Source: CBDDBK01 sp965225715
Lineage (GTDB): Bacteria > Bacteroidota > Bacteroidia > Cytophagales > Flammeovirgaceae
Reading direction: 5' to 3'
Assembly (NCBI GenBank): GCA_965225715.1
Contig: CBDDBK010000002.1
Span: forward strand, 558,001 to 622,000
DNA: 64,000 nucleotides
Part shown: positions 1-8,318 of the stretch, piece by piece
Layout: the number at the start of each line of letters is the position of its first letter
How positions within the stretch are numbered: the stretch's first letter is position 1
Position numbers and translations under genes: made by a program
Notes under the pieces: generated by a model
What the model was told of the DNA's origin: nothing
The model's database searches: none
Seen by the model: the letters and a program-made list of their open reading frames with translations, nothing else

Positions 1-2
1 TA

Positions 3-521
3 AACCTTACAAGCATCAGAGAATCGAATAAAAAATGGGAAAAAGAATGGGAAAAGCTTCGTAAATCACAGGAAGAAATTACCAAAAAGTTCGATACGCT
101 CGGAAAATTGTACGGAAATGTATCCCATAATATCGGCTCTGTGGCTGAAAACTTTTTCTTTACCGGCTTGGAAGATAGTAAACAAATCGCCTCTATTCAT
201 TTAGATAAAATTGAAAGAAATCTAAAAACCCTTAACGGAGAATATGATATTGTGGGGCTTAATAAAAATAGCCTTGTGGTCATATCGGTTAAGCATATTC
301 TTCGAAAGGTTAATGTTGAAAAGTTTATAAGTAAAGAGTTAAAACAATTTGCCGAAGATTTTAAAGCCTATAAAGACCACAAAATTTATGGCGCTGTTGC
401 AGGTATGGATATTGAAAAAGGAGCTATAAAAGCAGCAACGCAGGCGGATATTTTTGTCCTGACCCAAGCAGGAAAACACATTAAAATTCTCAATCCAAGC
501 TCTAAACCCAAATATGTATAG
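3..521 (+). CDS. PD-(D/E)XK-like coiled-coil protein, 5' end outside window
   Basis: The frame is open back to base 3, so this is the C-terminal part of a longer protein and the TTG at 108 need not be its start. The visible N-terminal part is charged and helical (repeated KxWEKEWEKL-type runs), followed by GSVAENFFF and then a nuclease-like core with EYDIVGLNKNSLVVISVKH. This order matches a common bacterial family of unknown role with a long coiled coil followed by a PD-(D/E)XK fold. In that family the strand after the Asp normally reads VxExK; here the Glu position is Ser (ISVK), so catalysis may be lost. The nuclease fold is inferred from pattern only. A 118-bp gap separates it from the small leader ORF at 639. 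Confidence 0.6.
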   Translation, partial: NLTSIRESNKKWEKEWEKLRKSQEEITKKFDTLGKLYGNVSHNIGSVAENFFFTGLEDSKQIASIHLDKIERNLKTLNGEYDIVGLNKNSLVVISVKHILRKVNVEKFISKELKQFAEDFKAYKDHKIYGAVAGMDIEKGAIKAATQADIFVLTQAGKHIKILNPSSKPKYV

Positions 522-638
522 CTCTTTCAGAACGTCCTATAAAATTATTAATTTTATACCCAAATCTGTCAGGTTTTTAAAAAACCTTGAGGATTTAACC
601 CATTTGTTTTCAGTATTTTAATTTTTTATCAAACTATT

Positions 639-716
639 ATGAAAAAAATAATTTTACTATCACTCATTCTCCTTATTTTAAACAATTACATTTCACAATT
701 ATGTAGACCATGTTAA
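639..716 (+). other. Orphan signal-peptide-like ORF (25 codons)
   Basis: ATG followed by MKKIILLSLILLIL and NNYISQLCRPC, then a stop. It looks like the export signal of a secreted protein that has lost its mature part, and its last codons overlap the start of the Uma2 gene at 710. It could also be a small membrane peptide or a leader ORF. No homologue is recognised. Confidence 0.3.
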
Positions 717-1300
717 AAGAAAAAAATTCCAAAGTTACCAGGTTTTCTCATTCGGATAAATCTGAAATTCAACACAGAAATCAGTTTTATCGAGATATTA
801 ACGAAGATGATAAAGCTGAATTTATCAATGGAAAGGTGATTATGCACTCGCCTGTAAAGAGAAGGCATTGGAAGTCTTCCGAAAAATTAGGTAGATTATT
901 AGGCGGATACATTGAAAGTCATAATCTTGGAGAAATAGCTGTTGAGAAAGCGATGATTCATCTTACTCGAAACAGCTATGAACCCGATATTTGTTTTTGG
1001 AACAAGGAAATATCCGATAGATTTACTGATGACCAAATGCTTTTCCCAGCTCCAACGCTTATCGTAGAAATTCTATCACCCTCTACTCAAAAAAACGACA
1101 GGGGTATTAAATTCATTGATTATGCTCGGCACGGTGTAGAAGAATATTGGCTTATAGATCCTTTAGAAAAAACTTTCGAACACTATCTTTTAGACGGGCA
1201 AGTTTTTAAATTATATAAAAAAGTAAAAAGCAGAGGACAAATACGCTCCAAAACGATTGCAGGTTTCAATTTTGATATTGAATATATTTTTAATTTTTAG
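710..1300 (+). CDS. Uma2 family (DUF820) restriction-endonuclease-fold protein
   Basis: 196 aa, the usual size for the Uma2/DUF820 family of putative PD-(D/E)XK endonucleases. The family landmarks are present in order: EFINGKV near residues 37-43, the EPDICF strand at 91-96 with catalytic-type Asp93, and LIVEILSPST at 117-126 with Glu120. All expected acidic residues are retained, so it may be an active nuclease. The biological role of this family, often expanded in cyanobacteria and Bacteroidota, is not settled; transposon-linked or defence roles have been proposed. The ATG at 710 is chosen because no earlier in-frame start gives family-like sequence. It is the second nuclease-fold gene at this edge of the window. 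Confidence 0.8.
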   Translation: MLKEKNSKVTRFSHSDKSEIQHRNQFYRDINEDDKAEFINGKVIMHSPVKRRHWKSSEKLGRLLGGYIESHNLGEIAVEKAMIHLTRNSYEPDICFWNKEISDRFTDDQMLFPAPTLIVEILSPSTQKNDRGIKFIDYARHGVEEYWLIDPLEKTFEHYLLDGQVFKLYKKVKSRGQIRSKTIAGFNFDIEYIFNF

Positions 1301-1362
1301 AATGCTTTTTAAAACTTACCAAGTTTAAACATTTAATTTTCAATTGTTTAACAAACCAAAAA

Positions 1363-4300
1363 ATGAAAATAAAATCCCTTTTTGCTTTCCTTTTTATTCC
1401 TTTTTTAGGTTTTAGCCAGTTTACCGAAACGTTTTCTGATTTTAATTTATCTGAAAATCCTACATGGCAAGGTGATACGAACTTTTTTACCTTTGAGACT
1501 TCTGCTCAAGACACGTTTTTACAAAGTGATTTTTCGACTTCTCAAAATACAGCTTCTCTGTTTACAACAAATACCCAAACGGTAAGTCGCTGGACATTTC
1601 GAATAAAACTAAATTTTAGCCCAAGCAGTAGCAACGCTATTCGAGTTTATCTATTTTCTGATACCTCTAATTTAGAAGAAGTTACAAAAGGTTATTACCT
1701 CAGAATTGGAGAAAATGGAAGTGATGATGGCTTGGATTTTTATAAACAAAATGCCGACCAACATACTCTTCTTTTTGACGATACCATTGGTGGTTTGGCG
1801 ACAAATCCAGATGTTATTGTAGAAGTATCGAGAGATGAAAGAGGAAACTGGCTCTTAAAAGCCGACAAGACTCAAAGCGATACTCTGTTGACTTTAGCTT
1901 GTTTTCAAGATAGTAGTTTTCAAAGTACCTGTTTTTTTGGTTTTTTAATGAACTATACCAGCACTCGAGCCAATGATTTTAGTCTTGATGACATTAGTAT
2001 AACTGAGCCAGAAGATTTTAGTCCGCCTTATGTAGAAAATTTTGAAATACTAAATGGCAATAGTTTAAAACTTATTTTTAATGAAAGCGTAGATACGTCT
2101 ACTTTGTTCAATTTAGAAAATTATATGCTTAACTCCGACTTTAAGCCGAGTACGGTTTTTAGGTTGGCTTCTGATGAACTTCAATTAACTTTTAATACTG
2201 ATTTTATTTTTGGAACTAATAATCTGATTGTAAAGAGTTTATCTGATACTTTAAACAATAATCTTAAAAGTCCAATCATCTTTAATTTTGAGGTTGTAGA
2301 TAATAGCTCACCTCGTTTAGATAGTTTAAAAACATTAGAAAACAATAAAATAAGACTTTTTTTCTCTAAAGTTTTGGATTCTTTATCTTTATTATCACCT
2401 GAAAATATTAGACTTAAAAATGAAGATATAAACCTTTTGAGTTTTAGTCTGGAAGCCAATGGTTTACTACTTTGTTTTAATAGAAATTTGGAGCTGAATA
2501 AGAAGTACACCCTTATTGTCGATCATTTTAGCGATTTACTTGGGAATAGCAATGAAGCTGTAGCCGAAAAAGATTTTATTTTTTTCGATAATCAAGCCCC
2601 TCAAGCCCTTACCATATCTGTAACAACCCCTTATGGTATACATATTTTATTTTCTGAAAGTATTGATTATGAATTAACAGAAACTGAAAGTCAGATTTAT
2701 TTACCTGATTTAGGAAATATAGGTTTAGTACAGAAAGGGAAAAATGTAGGCGAATTAGATGTTAGTTTTGACAAATTATTACCCGAAAATGTACCTATTG
2801 CTCTTCAAATCTACGGGATTAGTGATGATTTTGGAAATAGAAGCGATACCCAAAATATTATATTTACTTACGATACTCGAAAACCAACCTTAGAAAATTT
2901 TGAGCTTATAGACTCAAAAAGTTTAAAATTAACTTTTTCGGAAATACTTGAGCAGAATACAGCCAGCGCTTATAATCATTACATTTTTTTACCTAATGTA
3001 AATATTGAAAATATTGACTATAAATTAGATACTATTATTTTGTTCTTTACTCAGGCGCTTTTACCCGAAATTAATTATACTTTAAATATCAAAAATATTA
3101 GAGATTTAGGAGGAAATCAGCTTACAACAACAAGCAGAAAAATATATTTTGATGATCAAGTTCCTATTTTACAGGATATTAAAATATTATATGGTAAAAA
3201 AATAGAATTGCTTTTTTCAGAAAGTATAGACACTACTTTAGCAAAAAATGAAAATAATTATAACCTTGAGCCAATTGGAAAACCGGATAGTATTGGTTTA
3301 GCCAATGGAAATAAAAAACTTATTTTATACTATGAAAGTGGTTTTTTTGCTCACGACACGCTTAAACTTTTTATTTTACAACTTTCTGATTTACAAGGAA
3401 ATAATATTCAGGATACTCTAAAAATTCCTATAGATTTAACGTCTCCAAAAATTAGTCAGCTTTACCTTAGCGATAAAAAAAATTTGACCCTTATTTTTTC
3501 TGAATTTATCCTTCAAAATATTGATATAGAAAACTTTAACTGTCCAAATAATCAAATTAATGCTTTAGTTTTTCAAGATAGTTCTATAGTAAGATTAAGT
3601 TTTGATGAAATTTTTGAGTCAGACAGAATGTACACTTTAAATACGGCGCAAATTATAGATACCAAAGGTTTTATATCCAATGACTTAAATGACACTTTTC
3701 AAGTTATCAATCACCTAGAAAGTATTGCTACGCCAAGCCTTCAGAGTCTCGAATTAAGATTTGAAAAAAATATCAATTCAGAGTCTTTAAATATTAATTT
3801 ATTTCAATTAAATCAAAGTATTTTTCCCAATAGATTGGGTTATTTTTCTGATTTCCCCAATAAAGTTATCCTATTTTTTGATTCGATTATTCAAGCCAAT
3901 CAGACACATCGGCTGCATATAGGTAACCTCATTTTTGAAAATTGGGATATTCAAACTTCTGATAACCACTTATTTGAATTAGATACAAAAGCACCTGAAA
4001 TCCTAAAAGCATTTTATAGTCAAAATCAAATTACTCTCTTTTTTGATGAAACCTTAGATAAAATTAAGGCTGAAATCATTAATAATTATCAACTTAATGA
4101 TAATCTACTTCCTACTAATAGCTTGAATAGTGATAATGTCGTTTATTTGACATACAATTTTGATTTTCAATTGGATAGTGTTTATATTTTAACTCTTGAA
4201 AATATAGAAGACCTCTCTGGCAATGTCCTTTTACCCACTTCTATTAAAGTCAAACCTTTACCTGTAATTTCAAAAAATGATTTATTACTTACCGAAATTA

Positions 4301-6675
4301 TGGCTAATCCTTCCGGAAATAACTATCTAAAGTACGAATACATTGAACTGTATAATAATAGCCAAGATACTCTTGAGCTTTTGGGACTTCATTTTAGCGA
4401 TTTAACAACGACAGTCTTTTTGCCTGAATACGAACTTTTGCCCCAGTCTTATGTGACTTTAACCAAAGAGGGTACAAATTCAAACTATTATAAAAATTTG
4501 AATATAAATACATTACCAGTTATAAATTTTCCAACTCTTAATAATTCTGGAGATCTTCTAAGTTTGTATAATACGAACAATAGTTTAATTTTTGAAGTTA
4601 ATTATAAAGACACTTGGTATCAAGATGAAAATAAAAAAAATAGCGGATACAGTTTGGAACATATAGGTTTTCAAGCCTTTTGCCATTCAGAAAGTAATTG
4701 GCTGGCCAGTAGTCATGAAAATGGAGGTACGCCATCTGCCTTAAATATAACTCTTCAACAAGACACTTCCCCACCTCAACTAAACAACATTAAGTATCTG
4801 GATGACAATGGCGTTGTTCTATATTTTAATGAACGCGTTGATACTTCTAAAATAATTAATATACAAGGAGTTGATATTTTTGAATTTGTTTTAGCACCAG
4901 ATAGTTTATCTTTATTTTTTCAAAATCCTTTAGAGGAGGGTCAAATGCATAATTTAGTTATCCACAATATATCGGATTGTGTTGGAAATACAGCAAATCT
5001 GAATACAGCATTATTAAATAATTCTCCAATTCAATCGGGAGATTTGATCATTAGTGAAATGATGATTGACCCAACACCAAAAATTTTATTTGAGGATTTT
5101 GAGTATTTAGAGCTATATAATCGAAGTAATTTGTCTATAAATTTGTTGGATTATCAGCTTGTTGTTAACAATTCTGTCCTTGACTTACCTAACTATATTT
5201 TACCTGCAAAAACCTATTTGCTTTTAAGTGATTTAGAAGGAGCGGCTTATTTTGATAATTTTACCCTTGCTCTAGGAATCCAAAATTTACCTAGCTTACC
5301 CAATACAGGAGCCTTTGTGGCTTTGCAAAAAAAAGATGGAACACCTTTATTTTATGTTAATTATAACATTAATTTTTATCAAGATAATGATAAAAAGGAT
5401 GGTGGGTATAGTTTGGAAATGATTGATTTAGAAAGTTTTTGTTTGGAATATGATAATTGGATGGCTTCAGAAGCCCGTGAAGGTGGTACTCCGGGTAAAG
5501 AAAATAGTCTTCTAAAATATGCACCACTTTTAGATCAACAAAAGCCAACCATTTTAGATATTTTTGCTTTTTCAGAATCCCAACTTTATGTAATATGTTC
5601 TGAAAAATTAGATCCACAAACTTTATCTTCAGCCAATTACCAGTTTAATCAAAATTTAACTATCGACAGTATCATTTTTGATTATAAAAACCCCAATGCT
5701 TTTGTTATAAACTTGAAAGAAACCCTTCAACCTGATATATTTTACGAACTAGGCCTTTCCAATTTTGCTGATTGTTCAGGTAATTTTAACCTTGAAAAAT
5801 CCGTTTTTTCTTTTCGTCTACCTGAAGAAGCAGAACAAGGGGATATTATTTTTAATGAAATTCTTTTTCAAGCTAGTACGCCTGTCCCCGAATTTATTGA
5901 GTTTTATAATCGCAGTGATAAATACATTGATATGAGCCCTTTTAAAATAGCTAATTTAGATAATGGCGAGTTCACAAATATAAGAAATTTAATATCAGTA
6001 CCTTATATTCTTAAACCTAAAAGTTATCTGGTTATTACTGAGGATAAAATTTTCTTAGAAATAGAGTATGCAATTGCTAATAAAGCTTCAGTAATCGAAA
6101 CAGGTTTACCCCGTTTATCAAACGAAGGTGATAATCTTATTTTATTAAATGCTGATAATGAGGGTATGGACAGTCTGGAGTATAGTTCCGATTGGCATTT
6201 AACTTTTTTACAGGAAACAAAAAACGTTTCTCTAGAGCGGATTGATTTTGAGGCAGAAAGTAATAACAAAAATAATTGGCAATCAGCTGCAGGGTCGGTA
6301 GGTTATGCCACTCCAAGCCGTCCAAACTCGCATTTGAACAGTTTTGCTCAATTAGCTCAAAACTGTTTTTCGATTGAACCACCTATTTTTACTCCAGATT
6401 TTGATGGGGTTAATGATTTTATGCTTTTTTCATACAATTGCCAAGCCCAAAACAATATTTTAAATATTGATATCTATAGTTTTTCTGGACTTTTAGTAAA
6501 AACTTTAGTTCAGAATTACTATATTGATAATAAGGGTTTTATAAAATGGGATGGCACCGACAACAATGGACAAGTTGTTGGAATTGGACATTATATCTTT
6601 GATATTAAAGTTTTTGATAACCAAGGTAATAGAACTAAAATGAGAAAAACTGTTGTGGTAGGAGGGAAGTTTTAA
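1363..6675 (+). CDS. Secreted giant adhesin-like protein: Big_5-like repeats, lamin-tail domains, T9SS type B C-terminal domain
   Basis: 1770 aa. It begins with a signal peptide (MKIKSLFAFLFIPFLGFSQ). The N-terminal ~220 residues look like a lectin-type beta sandwich. From ~220 to ~980 there are repeats opening 'PxxxxxxxLxxxxLxLxFSExxD' and closing 'LxDxxGN', typical of bacterial Ig-like (Big_5/SbsA-like) domains. Three lamin-tail-type domains follow, each starting with LLLTEIMANP, LIISEMMIDP or IIFNEILFQ and containing a YIELYN-type strand; Ig-like repeats separate them. The last ~95 residues (PPIFTPDFDGVNDF to the end) are the gliding-motility-associated type B sorting domain read by the T9SS, so the protein is expected on the cell surface or outside. 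The frame is intact throughout. Ligand unknown. Confidence 0.88.
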   Translation: MKIKSLFAFLFIPFLGFSQFTETFSDFNLSENPTWQGDTNFFTFETSAQDTFLQSDFSTSQNTASLFTTNTQTVSRWTFRIKLNFSPSSSNAIRVYLFSDTSNLEEVTKGYYLRIGENGSDDGLDFYKQNADQHTLLFDDTIGGLATNPDVIVEVSRDERGNWLLKADKTQSDTLLTLACFQDSSFQSTCFFGFLMNYTSTRANDFSLDDISITEPEDFSPPYVENFEILNGNSLKLIFNESVDTSTLFNLENYMLNSDFKPSTVFRLASDELQLTFNTDFIFGTNNLIVKSLSDTLNNNLKSPIIFNFEVVDNSSPRLDSLKTLENNKIRLFFSKVLDSLSLLSPENIRLKNEDINLLSFSLEANGLLLCFNRNLELNKKYTLIVDHFSDLLGNSNEAVAEKDFIFFDNQAPQALTISVTTPYGIHILFSESIDYELTETESQIYLPDLGNIGLVQKGKNVGELDVSFDKLLPENVPIALQIYGISDDFGNRSDTQNIIFTYDTRKPTLENFELIDSKSLKLTFSEILEQNTASAYNHYIFLPNVNIENIDYKLDTIILFFTQALLPEINYTLNIKNIRDLGGNQLTTTSRKIYFDDQVPILQDIKILYGKKIELLFSESIDTTLAKNENNYNLEPIGKPDSIGLANGNKKLILYYESGFFAHDTLKLFILQLSDLQGNNIQDTLKIPIDLTSPKISQLYLSDKKNLTLIFSEFILQNIDIENFNCPNNQINALVFQDSSIVRLSFDEIFESDRMYTLNTAQIIDTKGFISNDLNDTFQVINHLESIATPSLQSLELRFEKNINSESLNINLFQLNQSIFPNRLGYFSDFPNKVILFFDSIIQANQTHRLHIGNLIFENWDIQTSDNHLFELDTKAPEILKAFYSQNQITLFFDETLDKIKAEIINNYQLNDNLLPTNSLNSDNVVYLTYNFDFQLDSVYILTLENIEDLSGNVLLPTSIKVKPLPVISKNDLLLTEIMANPSGNNYLKYEYIELYNNSQDTLELLGLHFSDLTTTVFLPEYELLPQSYVTLTKEGTNSNYYKNLNINTLPVINFPTLNNSGDLLSLYNTNNSLIFEVNYKDTWYQDENKKNSGYSLEHIGFQAFCHSESNWLASSHENGGTPSALNITLQQDTSPPQLNNIKYLDDNGVVLYFNERVDTSKIINIQGVDIFEFVLAPDSLSLFFQNPLEEGQMHNLVIHNISDCVGNTANLNTALLNNSPIQSGDLIISEMMIDPTPKILFEDFEYLELYNRSNLSINLLDYQLVVNNSVLDLPNYILPAKTYLLLSDLEGAAYFDNFTLALGIQNLPSLPNTGAFVALQKKDGTPLFYVNYNINFYQDNDKKDGGYSLEMIDLESFCLEYDNWMASEAREGGTPGKENSLLKYAPLLDQQKPTILDIFAFSESQLYVICSEKLDPQTLSSANYQFNQNLTIDSIIFDYKNPNAFVINLKETLQPDIFYELGLSNFADCSGNFNLEKSVFSFRLPEEAEQGDIIFNEILFQASTPVPEFIEFYNRSDKYIDMSPFKIANLDNGEFTNIRNLISVPYILKPKSYLVITEDKIFLEIEYAIANKASVIETGLPRLSNEGDNLILLNADNEGMDSLEYSSDWHLTFLQETKNVSLERIDFEAESNNKNNWQSAAGSVGYATPSRPNSHLNSFAQLAQNCFSIEPPIFTPDFDGVNDFMLFSYNCQAQNNILNIDIYSFSGLLVKTLVQNYYIDNKGFIKWDGTDNNGQVVGIGHYIFDIKVFDNQGNRTKMRKTVVVGGKF

Positions 6676-6839
6676 TTAATTTTTTAAAATTTGGAAAATT
6701 AAAAAAAAATTACAATCTATTTGTTTTCAATATTTTAAATCATAAAAGTTTTTAAAACCTTTATGGACTTATTCTGTATAGGTTTAGATTCTATTTTTTT
6801 TGAATAGGGACCACTTTTATCAAAAAAATTACTACTTAC

Positions 6840-6955
6840 TAGACTCTATGCACTAATTTTTTTGCACGGGATAAAATGCACAAAATGTATTTTATTGAAA
6901 ACCAAATATTTCAAAATATCTAAAATCACCAAAAAATTTTACAACATAAAGTCTA
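6840..6955 (+). repeat. MITE family 1, full copy (116 bp)
   Basis: Begins TAGACTCTATG and ends CATAAAGTCTA, an inverted pair with one mismatch. If the outer TA is a target duplication, the termini are GACTCTATG. Related copies lie at 12897-12990 (inverted) and 44749-44856, with half or decayed copies elsewhere. It has no coding capacity. TA flanks are the target signature of IS630/Tc1-mariner elements; an IS630 remnant starts about 130 bp away, but I could not match its ends to this repeat. Confidence 0.7.
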
Positions 6956-6960
6956 CTAGC

Positions 6961-7030
6961 TGATTTTATAATTTCTTGGACTCGCTCCTCTGTAATGTTG
7001 AGTGATTTTGAAATGAGGTCTGATACCATT
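6961..7030 (-). pseudogene. C-terminal tail remnant of an Rpn-type transposase
   Basis: Read on the minus strand this stretch encodes VSDLISKSLNITEERVQEII, nearly matching the HTH-like tail of the intact Rpn-family protein at 32435-33349 (TISKSLNISERRVQEIV). Nothing of the nuclease domain remains. It lies between a MITE and a broken IS630, which shows stacked insertion and deletion at this locus. Confidence 0.7.
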
Positions 7031-7082
7031 AATGATTTAAACTTACTATATTACGAGATTTTAGATTTACGCTATAAATATC

Positions 7083-8152
7083 ATGCCAAAAACTATCAGT
7101 TTAGAAGTCAAAGAGAGTGTTAAAGACTTAAAGTCTCACCTAAGAAAAGCTCACAGCAATTTAGAACGTGGTTGTATTCAAGCCTTTTTACTAGTCAAAG
7201 AAGAAAAGAAAAAATATATTTCTCATATTTCTCGTAAGTTAGGTTTTACAGACAAGACCGTGTCTGCTTGGTTCAAAAAATATGAATCAGAGGGCTTTAA
7301 ATCAGCCATTAAGGTTCGCATAGGTGCTAATCATAAAAGTGTCTTTTCAGCAGAGATGCAAAAAAGTATAAAGGATAAATTAGAGAACGTTGAGACAACA
7401 ATTAGCTCTTATGTGGAATATAAAATCATTTAGAGACAAAGAGTTTAGTACAGATGTGCATTATGGAACCTTATCTGATTTTTGCCGTCGGCGTTTTGGT
7501 TCTAAGCTGAAGGTATCGCGTAAAAGTCATATTAATAAGGACAAAAAAAAGGTAGCAGAGTTTAAAGAAAAGGGTTTGCCAGAAGCTATGAATAAGGCTA
7601 AAAAAGAATACGAAAAAGGAAATTATGACTGTGTTGACTTGCTTTTTCAAGATGAGAGCCGTTTTGCTTTGATTACACGTCGCTCTCGGGTCCTAACGGC
7701 TCGGGGTGTTAAGCCTGTTGGTGGTCATCAGCACGACTATACCTATCGTTGGTTATGGGGTGCTTTTTCTTTTCTAACGGGATGTAATTATAGTATGTAC
7801 ACGTGTAGTACAGATAAGTTGTTTTTTATCAAGCATTTAGAGACTATTAGCGAAGATAATCCTAAGCGTTTGAATCTAGTGGTTATTGATAATGCGAGGT
7901 TCCCTTAAAGATATGAAGTTTCCGTCCAATATTTTTTTAATTCGCTTGCCGGTTTATAGTCCGGAGCTAAATCTTGCTGAGCGGGTTTGGCCTTATTTGA
8001 AGGACAAAATAGCTATGAAGATTTTTGAGAGTGCGGAGCATTTGGAGGGTACGCTGGGAAATATAGTTAAAAATATTGATAATAAGATAATTAAATCACT
8101 AATCAGTTATGATTTGTACAAAAAATGTTTTCACGTATTTTCAAATGTATAA
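7083..8152 (+). pseudogene. IS630 family transposase, broken by two frameshifts
   Basis: Three overlapping frames together make one IS630-type transposase. 7083-7433 carries the N-terminal helix-turn-helix region (HISRKLGFTDKTVSAWF). 7390-7908 carries the first catalytic Asp (LFQDESRFAL) and second (LVVIDNA). 7886-8152 carries the Glu (YSPELNLAERVW). The frame changes near 7405-7430 and near 7895-7905, each to the next frame. The DDE triad is therefore intact in sequence but the protein cannot be made without recoding. IS630 members are known for frameshifting, but two slips with degraded junctions favour decay. Confidence 0.85.
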
Positions 8153-8209
8153 TGGTATAATATTGATTAAAAAATTAATGAAAAAAAAAATATAACTATG
8201 CCAGTAAAA

Positions 8210-8259
8210 CATTTTTTTAAATTTATATTTACTATTTTTTAAATTTACCATAGATTCTA
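8210..8259 (+). repeat. MITE family 1, right-half remnant
   Basis: An AT-rich stretch ending CATAGATTCTA, matching the right terminus of the family-1 MITE (CATAGAGTCTA) with one change and a similar TTTACxACATAG approach. It lies between the broken IS630 and the TonB-dependent receptor gene. Confidence 0.4.
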
Positions 8260-8318
8260 TTATTAAAATTTTTATTATACTTTATTATTTATTTCTAACT
8301 TTAATCATATCTTAACCT

